DNA of 60,106 bases from Thermodesulfobacteriota bacterium (GCA_040753795.1 JBFMDX010000024.1:1-60106); one strand, 5' to 3'. Shown: positions 25,596 through 35,246, numbered from the stretch's first letter. The notes: generated from the letters alone by a model not told the origin. Numbers and translations are program-made.

Positions 25596-26609
25596 TTACC
25601 CATGCCGGTACAGATTGGCTCCCCAGGTCACCCCCGCTCCCAATCCCAGGAAAAGCACGGTATCGCCCTTCTTATACCGCCCCTGCTCCATCACTTCATC
25701 AAGCGCCAGGGGTATGGTGGCCGCCGTGGTATTGCCGTACTTCTGAATGTTGTTGTAAATCTTTCCGGCCGGCAGTTTCATGATCTCCTGGTAAAATTCG
25801 TTGATGCGCAGGTTGGCCTGATGGGGGATGATCAGATCGATTTCATCCATGGAGGTCATGCCGGCTCTGGCCATGACTTCCAGGGTCACTTCCGGCAGTT
25901 TCGTCACCGCCATCTTGAAAATCAGCTTGCCGTTCATCCTGGGATAATGGCGGCCTTCGTCTATCAACTGATGATCAATCCGGCTGGGATAAATTCTTGA
26001 CGCCGGCGCTTCCACGCACAGGCTTTCGGCGAACTCGCCCTGGGCGTGCAGGACCGAGGCCAGAACGCCGATATTCTCCTCGGTCTCCACCCCTTCCAGG
26101 CAGACTGCGGCCGCGCCGTCCCCGAAGATCACGGTCACGTCCCGGCCTTTGGTGGAAATATCCAGGCCGGTGCTGTGGACTTCGGCACCGACAAAGAGGA
26201 TCCGGTTGGCCAGCCCGCTGCGGATATAGGCATCGGCCGTGGCCAGCCCGTAAATAAAGCCGGTACACTGCTGCCGGATATCCAGGGCCGGGGTGTCGGT
26301 CAGGCCCAGCTTGTGCTGGAGCAGGCAGCCCGATCCCGGGAAAGTGATGTCCGGGCTCAAGGTGGCAAAAATGATCAGGTCCAGATCTTTGGCGGTCCAG
26401 CCGGCCTTCTCCAGGGCGATATTAGAAGCGTACAACCCCAGATCGGAGGCGCCGGTCTCGCCCTCGGGCTTGATCCAGTAACGCTGTTCGATGCCGGTCC
26501 GTTTGCGGATCCACTCATCCGAGGTATCCATCCATTGCGTCATGTCTTCGTTGGTCACCAACCGCTCGGGCAGATACCGCCCGGTACCTCTGATCAGGGT
26601 ACGTTTCAT
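25596..26609 (-). CDS. fabH: 3-oxoacyl-ACP synthase III (FabH-like)
   Basis: Starts fatty-acid chains by condensing an acyl-CoA with malonyl-ACP. The 337-residue thiolase-fold protein has the catalytic triad: Cys in RQQCTGFIYG (near 119), His in IIPHQANLRI and Asn in YGNTTAAT. TSDEWIRKRTGIEQR and FGDGAAAVCLEG are also typical of the family. The frame continues nine codons upstream, but the chosen ATG has AGAGGAG six bases before it. It stands alone, away from a fab cluster, so it may be a FabH paralogue for special starter units rather than the only copy. Confidence 0.9.
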   Translation of the reverse strand: MKRTLIRGTGRYLPERLVTNEDMTQWMDTSDEWIRKRTGIEQRYWIKPEGETGASDLGLYASNIALEKAGWTAKDLDLIIFATLSPDITFPGSGCLLQHKLGLTDTPALDIRQQCTGFIYGLATADAYIRSGLANRILFVGAEVHSTGLDISTKGRDVTVIFGDGAAAVCLEGVETEENIGVLASVLHAQGEFAESLCVEAPASRIYPSRIDHQLIDEGRHYPRMNGKLIFKMAVTKLPEVTLEVMARAGMTSMDEIDLIIPHQANLRINEFYQEIMKLPAGKIYNNIQKYGNTTAATIPLALDEVMEQGRYKKGDTVLFLGLGAGVTWGANLYRHG

Positions 26610-26643
26610 TTTTTTCTCCTCTGAACTTTTTTCCATGACGAGA

Positions 26644-26677
26644 CCGGATATTGAATCCGTTATGTCAAATATCCCGG
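26644..26677. promoter_or_regulatory. Inverted repeat upstream of fabH
   Basis: CCGGATATTGA (26644-26654) and TCAAATATCCCGG (26665-26677) form an inverted repeat with small gaps, centred about 50 bases upstream of the fabH start and next to a minus-strand TTGACA. It could be an operator for a lipid-responsive regulator, but no -10 partner or regulator is evident. Confidence 0.35.
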
Positions 26678-26688
26678 CCAGTAAAATA

Positions 26689-26716
26689 AATCCGGATGTC
26701 GACCACCATCCGGATT
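26689..26716 (-). terminator. Probable terminator between purB and fabH
   Basis: AATCCGGATG (26689-26698) and CATCCGGATT (26707-26716) make a perfect 10-bp stem with an 8-nt loop. On the minus strand it is followed by TATTTTA. It lies about 150 bases past the purB stop and before the fabH start, so it probably separates the two transcripts. Confidence 0.6.
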
Positions 26717-26868
26717 GGAATAAACAAATCTGAAAAACAACCGCGCGGCATCAGTCCGCTTTCCCCGCCCGATATTATCGACCGGCAGGTCGATAAAATT
26801 TTTGAAAGTCTATGCGCGCCAATCGCATTTTGCAAGTTTTTTTGAAGATCGCTGTTCCGGAATGGGGG

Positions 26869-28254
26869 CTATCGTCCGTCATCTTTGCCCTGCCGGGCAC
26901 TGAAATAGGCGTCCACCAGCTGTTCCGCCACGCCGGTGTAGGCATCGCAGGTCAGGGCCCGCAGCCGCTGCCGGCAATCGGCCGGAACCTTTTCCAGGGA
27001 ATCGACCAGCCGGCAGAGATCAGCCGAGGATATGGTTTTCCCCCGGGTCAGGGCCTTGAGCTTTTCATACGGGTCCGCTTCGCCGCACATGCGCATCACC
27101 GTCTGGATGGGTTCGGCCAGCAGGGCCGGATTGTTGTCCAGGTCCGCCTGAATGGCCGCGCGGTTGACGGCCAGCTTACCCATCCCCTTGAGGCAGTTTT
27201 TGATGCCGATGAGCACATAGCCGAAGACGGCACCCATGTTCCGCAGGACCGTACTGTCGGTCAGGTCCCGCTGGAAGCGGGAGTGCAACAGCTTGACGGA
27301 CAGGTGGGACATCAGAGAAATGGCCACACCCAGGTTGCCCTCGCTGTTCTCAAAGTCAATAGGGTTGACCTTGTGGGGCATGGTCGATGAACCCACTTCA
27401 CCGGGTTTGAGCTTCTGGGTGAAATAGCCCAATGAAATATATCCCCACATGTCCCGGTCCAGATCGATCAGGGCGCCGGAAAAACGGATCATGATCTGAA
27501 GCAGCTCGGATATATAATGATAGGGGTTGATCTGGGTGGTGAACAGCAGGGGCGCCGCGCCCAGATAGTCGGCGATAAACCGCCTGGAGGCGGCGATCCA
27601 GTCGATATCGGGAAAGGCCGCCAGGTGGGCGTTGAAATTGCCGGAGGCGCCGTTGAGCTTGGCCTGGATCTCGGCAGCCAGAAACTTTTCCAGTTCCCGG
27701 GACAGCCGCCAGGCGAAATTGACAAACTCCTTGCCCACGGTGGTGGGTGTGGCCGGCTGACCGTGGGTCCGGGCCATCATGGGCACCGCCTTATGGGCCG
27801 TGGCCATATCCTCCACGACCTTGAGCAGCGCGGCCAGGGCCCCGGCCACGACGGTCCGGCCCTGCCGGATCATCAGGGCATAGGCTGAGTTATTGATATC
27901 CTCGGAGGTGCAGGCAAAATGGGTCCACTCCTTGACGGCGCCCAGGCCGGCGGTCTCGAGTTCGCCCTTGATGTAATATTCCACGGCCTTGACGTCGTGA
28001 TTGGTCGTCTTTTCGATATCCTTGACGGCCCGGGCCCGATTGACATCAAAGGCCCGGCCGATGGCGTCGATTTTTTCCGCGTCTTCGGCCGACAGGTCGA
28101 ACAGGCGCAGATCGCGGCCCAGAAACTTGAGCCATTGCAGTTCCACCGTCACCCGGTTCCGGATCAGCCCGGCCTCGGAAAAAATATCCGTCAGATCCGT
28201 GGTCATGGCCGCGTAGCGGCCATCCAGGACGGATAAAGCCGTTAATGAGTCCAT
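26869..28254 (-). CDS. purB: Adenylosuccinate lyase
   Basis: Cleaves SAICAR and adenylosuccinate to release fumarate in purine synthesis. The 461-residue protein of the fumarase/aspartase superfamily shows TEDINNSAYAL, the ARTHGQPATPTTVGKEF catalytic-His region and the signature SSTMPHKVNPIDFENSEGN with the catalytic Ser loop. The ATG has GGAGG about five bases upstream. It resembles the E. coli-like longer PurB subgroup. Confidence 0.95.
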   Translation of the reverse strand: MDSLTALSVLDGRYAAMTTDLTDIFSEAGLIRNRVTVELQWLKFLGRDLRLFDLSAEDAEKIDAIGRAFDVNRARAVKDIEKTTNHDVKAVEYYIKGELETAGLGAVKEWTHFACTSEDINNSAYALMIRQGRTVVAGALAALLKVVEDMATAHKAVPMMARTHGQPATPTTVGKEFVNFAWRLSRELEKFLAAEIQAKLNGASGNFNAHLAAFPDIDWIAASRRFIADYLGAAPLLFTTQINPYHYISELLQIMIRFSGALIDLDRDMWGYISLGYFTQKLKPGEVGSSTMPHKVNPIDFENSEGNLGVAISLMSHLSVKLLHSRFQRDLTDSTVLRNMGAVFGYVLIGIKNCLKGMGKLAVNRAAIQADLDNNPALLAEPIQTVMRMCGEADPYEKLKALTRGKTISSADLCRLVDSLEKVPADCRQRLRALTCDAYTGVAEQLVDAYFSARQGKDDGR

Positions 28255-28314
28255 CTTTCCTCCAGTAACTTACCCCCGGGATTATGCCCGGCCTAGGGAT
28301 TGAAAGCCAAAGGT

Positions 28315-29115
28315 TTAATACCCCATCATCCCGAAGTACCACCATATTATTTCCGGCCCGTAGAAAACGTACAGTATCGCCCCCAGGGCCAGGAACGGAC
28401 CATAGGGCAGGGCCAGTTTCATCAGGTTTTTCCGGTAAACGGCCATGGTCATCAGTCCCGCCAGGGTACCGGCCGCGGAGCTGACCAGGATGATAAACAG
28501 CACGCCCACCCAGCCGCACCAGGCGCCGATCATGGCCAGCAGCTTGACATCACCCATGCCCATGCCGTCCGTCCCGGTCAGCAGTTTATAAACCAGGGCC
28601 ACCAGATACAGGCTGCCGCCGCCGGCCAGGATCCCCAGAAGCGGTTCGGTCCAGGGCATTTTCCCGATAAAAACCGCCGCCAGGAAACAGATGACAATGC
28701 CGGGAAGGGTGATGCCGTCGGGTATGATGCGGTAATCGATATCAATAAAAATGACCACGATCAGGGCGGCGACAAAGGCGAAAAGAAAGACGCCCGCCGC
28801 CGTCAGACCGAACCGGGCGTAAACAGCCAGGGCCGCCAGGCCGGTCATGACCTCGACCAGCCAGTACCGGAAGGGAATATTCAGACCGCAGCTCCGGCAG
28901 CGGCCGCCGAGCAGCAGCCAGCTGATCACCGGAATATTGTCCCAGGGCCTGATTCGCCGCTCACACTGGGGGCAGGACGAAGGCGGGAAGACAATCGATT
29001 TTCCCAGGGGCAGCCGGTAAATACAGACGTTCAGAAAACTGCCCAGGCAGGCTCCCCACACGAAAACAAAAATTTTTACAATAGATTCCGGAATGTTAAT
29101 CATATTTATGGCCAA
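28315..29115 (-). CDS. pilD: Type IV prepilin peptidase / N-methyltransferase
   Basis: Inner-membrane aspartic protease that cleaves and N-methylates prepilin-like signal peptides. The 266-residue protein has the GSFLNVCIYRLP start, two zinc-type Cys pairs (CPQC near 48 and CRSC near 73) of the methyltransferase domain, eight predicted helices, and the two catalytic Asp sites IDIDYRIIPDG and GMGMGDVKLLAMIG. The full bifunctional form is present. Two in-frame ATGs (29115 and 29103) are both possible starts. No other pilus genes are in the window. Confidence 0.93.
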   Translation of the reverse strand: MAINMINIPESIVKIFVFVWGACLGSFLNVCIYRLPLGKSIVFPPSSCPQCERRIRPWDNIPVISWLLLGGRCRSCGLNIPFRYWLVEVMTGLAALAVYARFGLTAAGVFLFAFVAALIVVIFIDIDYRIIPDGITLPGIVICFLAAVFIGKMPWTEPLLGILAGGGSLYLVALVYKLLTGTDGMGMGDVKLLAMIGAWCGWVGVLFIILVSSAAGTLAGLMTMAVYRKNLMKLALPYGPFLALGAILYVFYGPEIIWWYFGMMGY

Positions 29116-29338
29116 ACCTCCGCATGGATTTTGATACTACGGGGTTACCGCTTAAAAAGCAAGACCGGCGGAACAAAGCAGCCAAAATTGCTTTTTCAGG
29201 GCCGGCGCCGGTGTTACGGCCCGACAAGAACAGCTTAATGCCCCTTTTATTCAAACACTTAACCTTTTTTTCACAGACTGACCCCCAGCCGCAACGCAAA
29301 TTTGTTGAAACGCCGGGAGATATTGGTGGTAAAGTCGG

Positions 29339-29366
29339 TTGTAAAAAGGTAAAGAAGCATTATATT
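29339..29366 (+). promoter_or_regulatory. Sigma-70-type promoter of lon
   Basis: TTGTAA (29339-29344), 16-base spacer, TATATT (29361-29366), placing transcription start near 29373, about 28 bases before the lon ATG. No sigma-32-type (CTTGAA/CCCCAT) or CIRCE element was seen. Confidence 0.6.
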
Positions 29367-29400
29367 ATTTTTCAAAAATGACCGTAAAGGAATGAAAACC

Positions 29401-31869
29401 ATGGGTGAAACCGACAAAGACGACCTCATCAATATACTTGAAGAACAGGATCTGGACCCGGATGTTCCGGAAAAACTGCCGCTTTTGCCGATACGGGACG
29501 TGGTGATCTTCACTGACATGGTTCTGCCGCTGTTTATCGGGCGGGAGCGGTCCATCGCCTCGGTGGAGGCTGCCATGGCCACTCCCAGCAAATACCTGCT
29601 GCTGGTTTCCCAGAAAGACCCGGCCGACGAAGTTCCCACGCCGGACAGCATCTACCGGGTCGGCACCGTCGGAAAAATCCTGCGCATGCTCAAACTGCCC
29701 GACGGCCACCTGAAAACCCTGGTCCAGGGCATTGCCAAAGCAAAAATCACCGAGTACGTGGAAGCGCCGCCGGGTTACTGGGTCAAGGTCGAACTCATCA
29801 AGGAAACGCCCCTTGAAAATATCGACATCCAGGCCGAGGCATTGATGCGCACCGTTCGGGAGCAATGCGAAAAAATCCTGACCCTGCGCGGCGAAATGTC
29901 CGCCGAAATCGACGGCATCCTGGAAAGCATGGACGATCCCGGCAAATTGGCCGATCTGATCGCCTCCAACCTGAAGCTGAAAATCGAAGAGGCCCAGGAG
30001 CTTCTGGAGACCATCGATCCCATTCAACGGTTGACCCGGATCAATGAAACCCTCTCCCGCGAAATCGACCTGTCCACCATTCAGGCCCGGATTCACTCCA
30101 ACGTCAAAGACGAGATTTTCAAGACCCAGCGGGATTACTACCTGAGGGAACAGATGCGCGCCATCAACAAGGAACTGGGAGAGACGGATGAACGGACCAT
30201 TGAAATCAATGAATACGCCGAGCGCATCAAAAAAGCCCGCATGCCCAAGCACGCCCGGGCCGAGGCCGACCGCCAGCTCAAGCGCCTGGGCCAGATGCAT
30301 CCCGACTCTTCGGAGGCGTCCATTGTCAGGACCTATCTGGACTGGATGGCGGATATCCCCTGGCACCATACCACCAAGGACGTCCTGGACATCAAAAAGG
30401 CCAAGGCCATCCTGGATGAGGATCACTACGGACTGAACAACGTCAAGGACCGCATCCTCGAATACCTGAGCGTGAGAAAACTCAATCCGGAAATGAAAGG
30501 CCCGATTCTCTGTTTTATCGGCGCTCCCGGAGTGGGCAAAACCTCCCTGGGCAAATCCATCGCCCGGGCCATGGGCCGCAAGTTCGTGCGCGTTTCCCTG
30601 GGCGGCATCCGCGACGAAGCCGAAATCCGCGGCCACCGCCGGACATACATCGGCGCCCTGCCCGGCCGCATCATCCAGGGACTGAAACAGGGCGGTTCGA
30701 AGAACCCGGTATTTATCATGGATGAAATCGACAAGCTGGGCTCCGATTTCCGGGGAGATCCATCGGCCGCCCTGCTGGAGGCCCTGGACCCGGAACAGAA
30801 CACGGAGTTTTCCGATCACTATCTTAATATCGCCTTTGATCTTTCCAAGGTGCTGTTCATCCTGACGGCCAACCAGCCCGACGGCATTCCGCACGCCCTC
30901 TATGACCGCATGGAAATCATCAACATCCCGGGATACACCGAGGAAGAGAAAAAGAAGATCGCCGAAAAATACCTGCTGCCGCGGCAACTCAAGGAAAACG
31001 GCCTCAAGGATAAGCAGGTATCCATCAGCGGATCGGCCATTCTGAAGATCATCAATAATTTCACCGCCGAGGCCGGCCTGCGAAACCTGGAACGGGAACT
31101 GGGCACGGTCTGCCGCAAGATTGCCCGGAAAATAGCCGAAGGGGAAAAGACCTCCCAGACCGTTACCGCCGCCAACCTGAACAAGTACCTCGGCATCCCC
31201 CGGTTCATTCCCGAAATGGACAAGGAAGAAAGCCAGGTCGGCCTGTCCACCGGCCTGGCCTGGACCCAGACCGGCGGGGAGGCCATGTACGTGGAAGTGT
31301 CCTTCTTCCCGGGCAAGGGGGAACTGATTCTGACCGGCCAGCTGGGTGAAATCATGCAGGAGTCGGCCCGGGCGGCCCTGACATACGCCCGGGCGAACCT
31401 GAAAAAATTCGGCCTCAAACCCGCCGTCCTGGACAATACCGATATCCATATCCATGTCCCGGCCGGGTCCATCCCCAAGGACGGGCCTTCCGCCGGCGTG
31501 GCCATCGCCTCCGCGCTGATCTCCATGCTGACCGGATCGCCGGTCAACAGCGACGTGGCCATGACCGGAGAGATCACCCTGCGCGGCCGGGTGCTGCCCG
31601 TGGGCGGATTAAAGGAAAAGGCCCTGGGCGCTTTGAGGGCGGGGATAAAAACCATTATCGTTCCGGAAAAAAACCGCAAGGACATCTCGGAAATCCCCGG
31701 CGAGGTCAAGCGGAAAGTGAATTTTATCTTTGTGGATTCCATGGACAAGGTTCTCCCCGTCGCGCTGAAAATCAAACCCGGAAAACCGGCCGGGAAAAAG
31801 AACGCCATAAAAAAACAGGCCGGGAAAAAAACGCCCCGGAAGAAGGCCGCCGGGAAAAAGTCCAGATGA
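29401..31869 (+). CDS. lon: ATP-dependent protease Lon
   Basis: Cytoplasmic AAA+ serine protease for misfolded and regulatory proteins. The 822-residue protein has the N-terminal LON substrate domain (LPLLPIRDVVIFTDMVLPLF), a coiled coil, the AAA+ Walker A GAPGVGKTS (near 375), Walker B VFIMDEIDK, and the proteolytic domain with catalytic Ser in PKDGPSAGVA (near 697) and Lys in GLKEKALGA (near 740). An ATG three codons upstream directly abuts the AAGGA, so the ATG at 29401 is preferred. The last 30 or so residues form an unusual Lys-rich tail with repeated AGKK units. It overlaps tsaB by four bases. Confidence 0.95.
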   Translation: MGETDKDDLINILEEQDLDPDVPEKLPLLPIRDVVIFTDMVLPLFIGRERSIASVEAAMATPSKYLLLVSQKDPADEVPTPDSIYRVGTVGKILRMLKLPDGHLKTLVQGIAKAKITEYVEAPPGYWVKVELIKETPLENIDIQAEALMRTVREQCEKILTLRGEMSAEIDGILESMDDPGKLADLIASNLKLKIEEAQELLETIDPIQRLTRINETLSREIDLSTIQARIHSNVKDEIFKTQRDYYLREQMRAINKELGETDERTIEINEYAERIKKARMPKHARAEADRQLKRLGQMHPDSSEASIVRTYLDWMADIPWHHTTKDVLDIKKAKAILDEDHYGLNNVKDRILEYLSVRKLNPEMKGPILCFIGAPGVGKTSLGKSIARAMGRKFVRVSLGGIRDEAEIRGHRRTYIGALPGRIIQGLKQGGSKNPVFIMDEIDKLGSDFRGDPSAALLEALDPEQNTEFSDHYLNIAFDLSKVLFILTANQPDGIPHALYDRMEIINIPGYTEEEKKKIAEKYLLPRQLKENGLKDKQVSISGSAILKIINNFTAEAGLRNLERELGTVCRKIARKIAEGEKTSQTVTAANLNKYLGIPRFIPEMDKEESQVGLSTGLAWTQTGGEAMYVEVSFFPGKGELILTGQLGEIMQESARAALTYARANLKKFGLKPAVLDNTDIHIHVPAGSIPKDGPSAGVAIASALISMLTGSPVNSDVAMTGEITLRGRVLPVGGLKEKALGALRAGIKTIIVPEKNRKDISEIPGEVKRKVNFIFVDSMDKVLPVALKIKPGKPAGKKNAIKKQAGKKTPRKKAAGKKSR

Positions 31870-32567
31870 GAATCCTGGCCGTCAATACCGCCACGCCGGC
31901 CTGCGGAGTGGCCGTGGTGGACGAGGGGACCGTGTCCGCCCACGCCGTCATCAACAGCGGGGAAACCCATGCCCGTCAACTGCTTCCCCTCATCGACCGG
32001 ACGTTGAATTCATGTCGCCTGACGGTGGCCGACCTGGACGGATTCGCGGCGGTGCGGGGCCCGGGAAGTTTTACCGGTTTGCGCATCGGCATCAGCACCA
32101 TCAAGGGGCTGGCGGCGGCCGGCGGAAAACCCGTGACCAGTGTTTCCAGCCTGGAGGCCCTGGCCTACCCGTTTTCCGGCTGCGTTTTCCCCGTCTGCGC
32201 CCTGATCGACGCCCGCAAGGGCCAGGTTTACGCCTGCTGGTATCGTTTCCGGGACAACGCCCTGGAACCGCTCACGGGAGAGGTGGTAATCCCCCCGGAA
32301 GAGGCCGCCGCGCGGTTCAGCGGGCCCTGCCTGTTTGTCGGGACCGGCGCCGGCGTTTACCGGTCGGTGATTGAAAGCATCGCCGGCAGCGAAGCCCGGT
32401 TCGCCCTTCCCTTTCAGAACGACATCCGGCCGGAAACGGTCGCCCACCTGGGTCTCCGGCGGCTTCGAGACAACGATACAGAATCACTGGACGGTTTCAC
32501 GCCGGTTTATGTTCGGCCGCCGGACGCTATCGTCAGCCCGCCGGCCGTCTTAAGGGATAATGGTTGA
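31866..32567 (+). CDS. tsaB: tRNA threonylcarbamoyladenosine biosynthesis protein TsaB
   Basis: Scaffold partner of TsaD in making t6A at position 37 of ANN-decoding tRNAs. The 233-residue ASKHA-fold protein starts with ILAVNTATPACGVAV, has HARQLLPLID and the RGPGSFTGLRIGI motif (near 58-70). The length is normal. The start overlaps the lon stop (ATGA), so the two are translationally coupled. Confidence 0.92.
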   Translation: MRILAVNTATPACGVAVVDEGTVSAHAVINSGETHARQLLPLIDRTLNSCRLTVADLDGFAAVRGPGSFTGLRIGISTIKGLAAAGGKPVTSVSSLEALAYPFSGCVFPVCALIDARKGQVYACWYRFRDNALEPLTGEVVIPPEEAAARFSGPCLFVGTGAGVYRSVIESIAGSEARFALPFQNDIRPETVAHLGLRRLRDNDTESLDGFTPVYVRPPDAIVSPPAVLRDNG

Positions 32568-32626
32568 CATGGCCGGAAAGTCATGATTTGCTTTACCGTT
32601 GCCATAAACAATATCGGATATGAATC

Positions 32627-34498
32627 ATGTATAAAGACTGGCTGAACGACCACTGCAGCGGAAAAATCGTCGTCGCCGAAGAGGCGATCTCTAAAATCAG
32701 AAGCGGTGACAGGGTCTTTGTCGGTACCGGCTGCGGGGAGCCCCAGCTGCTGATCAAGACCATGGTCGGCGAAGAAACGATCCAGGACATCATGGTCTAC
32801 CAGATGCTGTCCTCGACCTTCGCCCAGTTTGTCGAAGACCCCTCTTTTTTAAGAAGATTTTTCCTCAAACTTTTTTTCATCAGCCGGGACATGCGCCAGG
32901 CCGCGTTCAACGGTAAAATCGAATATATTCCCGCCTATCTTTCCCAGATTCCCGGCCTGTTTTCCCGAGGCGCCATCGGGCTGGACGTGGCCCTGATCCA
33001 GGTCAGCCCGCCGGACAAATTCGGCTACTGCAGCCTGGGGGTTTCCGTGGACATCACCAAGGCCGGTACGGAAAACGCCAAACTGGTCATCGCCCAGGTC
33101 AACCAAAACATGCCCATGACCTTTGGTGACGGTTTTATCCACGTGGATGACATCGACTACCTGGTCCTGCATGATGAACCCCTGGTGGTGGGTTTCCGGG
33201 ATATTCCCGACAACGTCGTGTCGCAGCGCATCGGCTTTTATGTTTCCCAGCTGGTCCCGGACGGCGCCACTCTGCAGATCGGGTTCGGCCAGTTGCCCAA
33301 CTACATTCTCAAACACCTGGCCAACAAAAAAGACCTGGGACTGCACACGCAGCTCATCACCGACGGCATGATCCCTCTTTTCGAGCAGAAAGTCATTACC
33401 AACCGGAAAAAAACACTGCTGCCGGGACGGGCCGTGGCTTCACTGTGCATGGGGACACCGGAACTCTACGAGTATGTGAACAAAAACCCGGCCTTCATCT
33501 TCCGCTCGTCGGAGTTCGTCAACGACCCCACCGTCATCGCCCGCAATGACAACCTGGTATCCATCAGTTCGGCCCTGGAAGTGGACCTGACGGGTCAGGT
33601 CTGCTCCGACTCCATGGGATACCGGTTCTACAGCGGCATCGGCGACCAGGTCGATTTCCTGCGGGGCAGTGCCATGTCCCGGGGCGGTTTTTCCATCATC
33701 GCCCTGCCCTCGACGGCCCAGAAAGGTCAGGTCTCGCGTATCGTCTCCCACTTGAGCGAAGGCGCCGGCGTGGCCACCACCCGCGGCGATATCAATTTTG
33801 TCGTGACCGAATACGGCATCGCCGAGCTTCAGGGCAAGGGCATCTATCAACGGACCATGGAACTGGCCCAGATCGCCCATCCCAAATTCCGGGCAGACTT
33901 GATCAACGTCGCCAAGAGGCATCATTACATATTTCCCGATCAGTTGCCCCCGATTCAGGAAGACCTGATTTTTCTGGAGGATTACAAGAGTACCCTGAAG
34001 CTTAAAGACGGACGGACCATTGAAGTGCGGCCGGTGCTGCCGTCGGATGAATTTTCCTACCGGAACTTCTACTACTCCCTCAAAGGCGAAACCATCTATT
34101 ACCGGTTTTTCCATAAAAAGCGCATTTTCTCCCATGCCATGCTGCAGAAGCAGTGGTCAGCGGTGGATTATCGCAAAAACATGTCCCTGGTCGGGCTGGT
34201 CCGGACCAAAGGCCGCAAGGAATTCATGGCCATCGCCTCCTACGCCAGAGGAGACGACGACACCAGAGCCGAAGTCGCCTTCGTAGTCCGTGAAGATTAC
34301 CAGGGCCTGGGCATCACCTCCTACCTGCTGGAGCAACTGGAAAAGATCGCCATTGAAAACGGCTATATCGGTTTTACCGCCACCGTTCTGGCGGACAATA
34401 CGGCCATGCTCCATATTTTCAAGAAACGGTACCCCAACGCCAAGTTCGCGCGGGAAAGCGGCAACGAAATTACCATTACCATGGATTTCGAGCGGTGA
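32627..34498 (+). CDS. Acetyl-CoA hydrolase/CoA-transferase fused to a GNAT acetyltransferase domain
   Basis: Residues 1-435 form a family I CoA-transferase (acetyl-CoA hydrolase / 4-hydroxybutyrate CoA-transferase type), with VFVGTGCGEPQ at the start, ATLQIGFGQLPNYIL and the FRSSEFVND segment that carries the likely catalytic Glu (near 290). Residues 455-623 are a GNAT domain with EVAFVVREDYQGLGITSYLLEQL, the acetyl-CoA pyrophosphate-binding loop. Similar fusions are known in Deltaproteobacteria; the GNAT part might acetylate the enzyme itself or another protein, which is inference. It probably moves CoA between short-chain acids. It follows tsaB by 59 bases with no clear promoter. Confidence 0.85.
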   Translation: MYKDWLNDHCSGKIVVAEEAISKIRSGDRVFVGTGCGEPQLLIKTMVGEETIQDIMVYQMLSSTFAQFVEDPSFLRRFFLKLFFISRDMRQAAFNGKIEYIPAYLSQIPGLFSRGAIGLDVALIQVSPPDKFGYCSLGVSVDITKAGTENAKLVIAQVNQNMPMTFGDGFIHVDDIDYLVLHDEPLVVGFRDIPDNVVSQRIGFYVSQLVPDGATLQIGFGQLPNYILKHLANKKDLGLHTQLITDGMIPLFEQKVITNRKKTLLPGRAVASLCMGTPELYEYVNKNPAFIFRSSEFVNDPTVIARNDNLVSISSALEVDLTGQVCSDSMGYRFYSGIGDQVDFLRGSAMSRGGFSIIALPSTAQKGQVSRIVSHLSEGAGVATTRGDINFVVTEYGIAELQGKGIYQRTMELAQIAHPKFRADLINVAKRHHYIFPDQLPPIQEDLIFLEDYKSTLKLKDGRTIEVRPVLPSDEFSYRNFYYSLKGETIYYRFFHKKRIFSHAMLQKQWSAVDYRKNMSLVGLVRTKGRKEFMAIASYARGDDDTRAEVAFVVREDYQGLGITSYLLEQLEKIAIENGYIGFTATVLADNTAMLHIFKKRYPNAKFARESGNEITITMDFER

Positions 34499-34550
34499 GC
34501 ATTGCGGTAACCGCCTTCTGTTCGTTCCACGATCATTTCGGTGAATAAAA

Positions 34551-35246
34551 ATGAACGTTCCCGACTGGGATGAGTGGCAGGCATTCATCCTTGAGCAAGC
34601 CGCCGTAATGGGACTGCCCGTCACGGCGGCCCAGACCCGCCGGTTCGCCCTTCACGCCGGTGAACTGCTCCGCTGGAACGCGAAAATCAATCTCACCGCC
34701 ATCACCGACCCGATTGAAATGGCGGTCAAGCATTTTCTGGATTCCCTGGCCCCCTCAACGTATATCCCTCACGCCACCGCTCTGCTGGACATCGGCACCG
34801 GCGGCGGTTTTCCGGGTATACCGCTGGCGGCCTTCATTCCGTCTCTGGCGGTCTCCCTGCTCGACGCCACCCTGAAAAAAGTCACTTTCGTCCGGCAGGT
34901 GATCCGGCAACTGGACCTGACCAATGCCACCGTTTTTCACGGCCGGGCTGAAACCCTGTCAAATGAACCGGCCTTCCGGCAGGCCTTTGACACCGTGATC
35001 TGCCGGGCCTTTGATTCCCTGCCCGCATTTGTTTCCCTGTCCCATGGCCTGGTCCGGCCGGGCGGACGCCTGATTGCCATGAAGGGAAAACACGCCGGCA
35101 GTGAAATCGCCGGCTTGAACGACCTGGCCCTGTCCATGGACGGAAAATCCGTTAAAGCGGCGGACCTGTTCTCCATTGACATCCATGAATACGCCCTGCC
35201 CGTTCTGGGAGACCGGCGAGCCCTGATCATTCTGACCGGGAAATAA
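34551..35246 (+). CDS. rsmG: 16S rRNA (guanine-527-N7)-methyltransferase RsmG
   Basis: SAM-dependent methyltransferase acting on G527 of 16S rRNA. The 231-residue protein has LLRWNAKINLTAITDP, the KHFLDSLAP helix and the motif I sequence LLDIGTGGGFPGIPLA (near 78-93), followed by the FDTVICRAFDSLP active-site segment. The ribosome site is weak. A hairpin terminator follows about 50 bases downstream. Confidence 0.93.
   Translation: MNVPDWDEWQAFILEQAAVMGLPVTAAQTRRFALHAGELLRWNAKINLTAITDPIEMAVKHFLDSLAPSTYIPHATALLDIGTGGGFPGIPLAAFIPSLAVSLLDATLKKVTFVRQVIRQLDLTNATVFHGRAETLSNEPAFRQAFDTVICRAFDSLPAFVSLSHGLVRPGGRLIAMKGKHAGSEIAGLNDLALSMDGKSVKAADLFSIDIHEYALPVLGDRRALIILTGK

Noticed and set aside
29365-31455. 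A 696-aa minus-strand frame
   Set aside because: It mirrors lon, which has all expected motifs; the reverse translation shows only low-complexity Gly/Phe/Asp-rich sequence.
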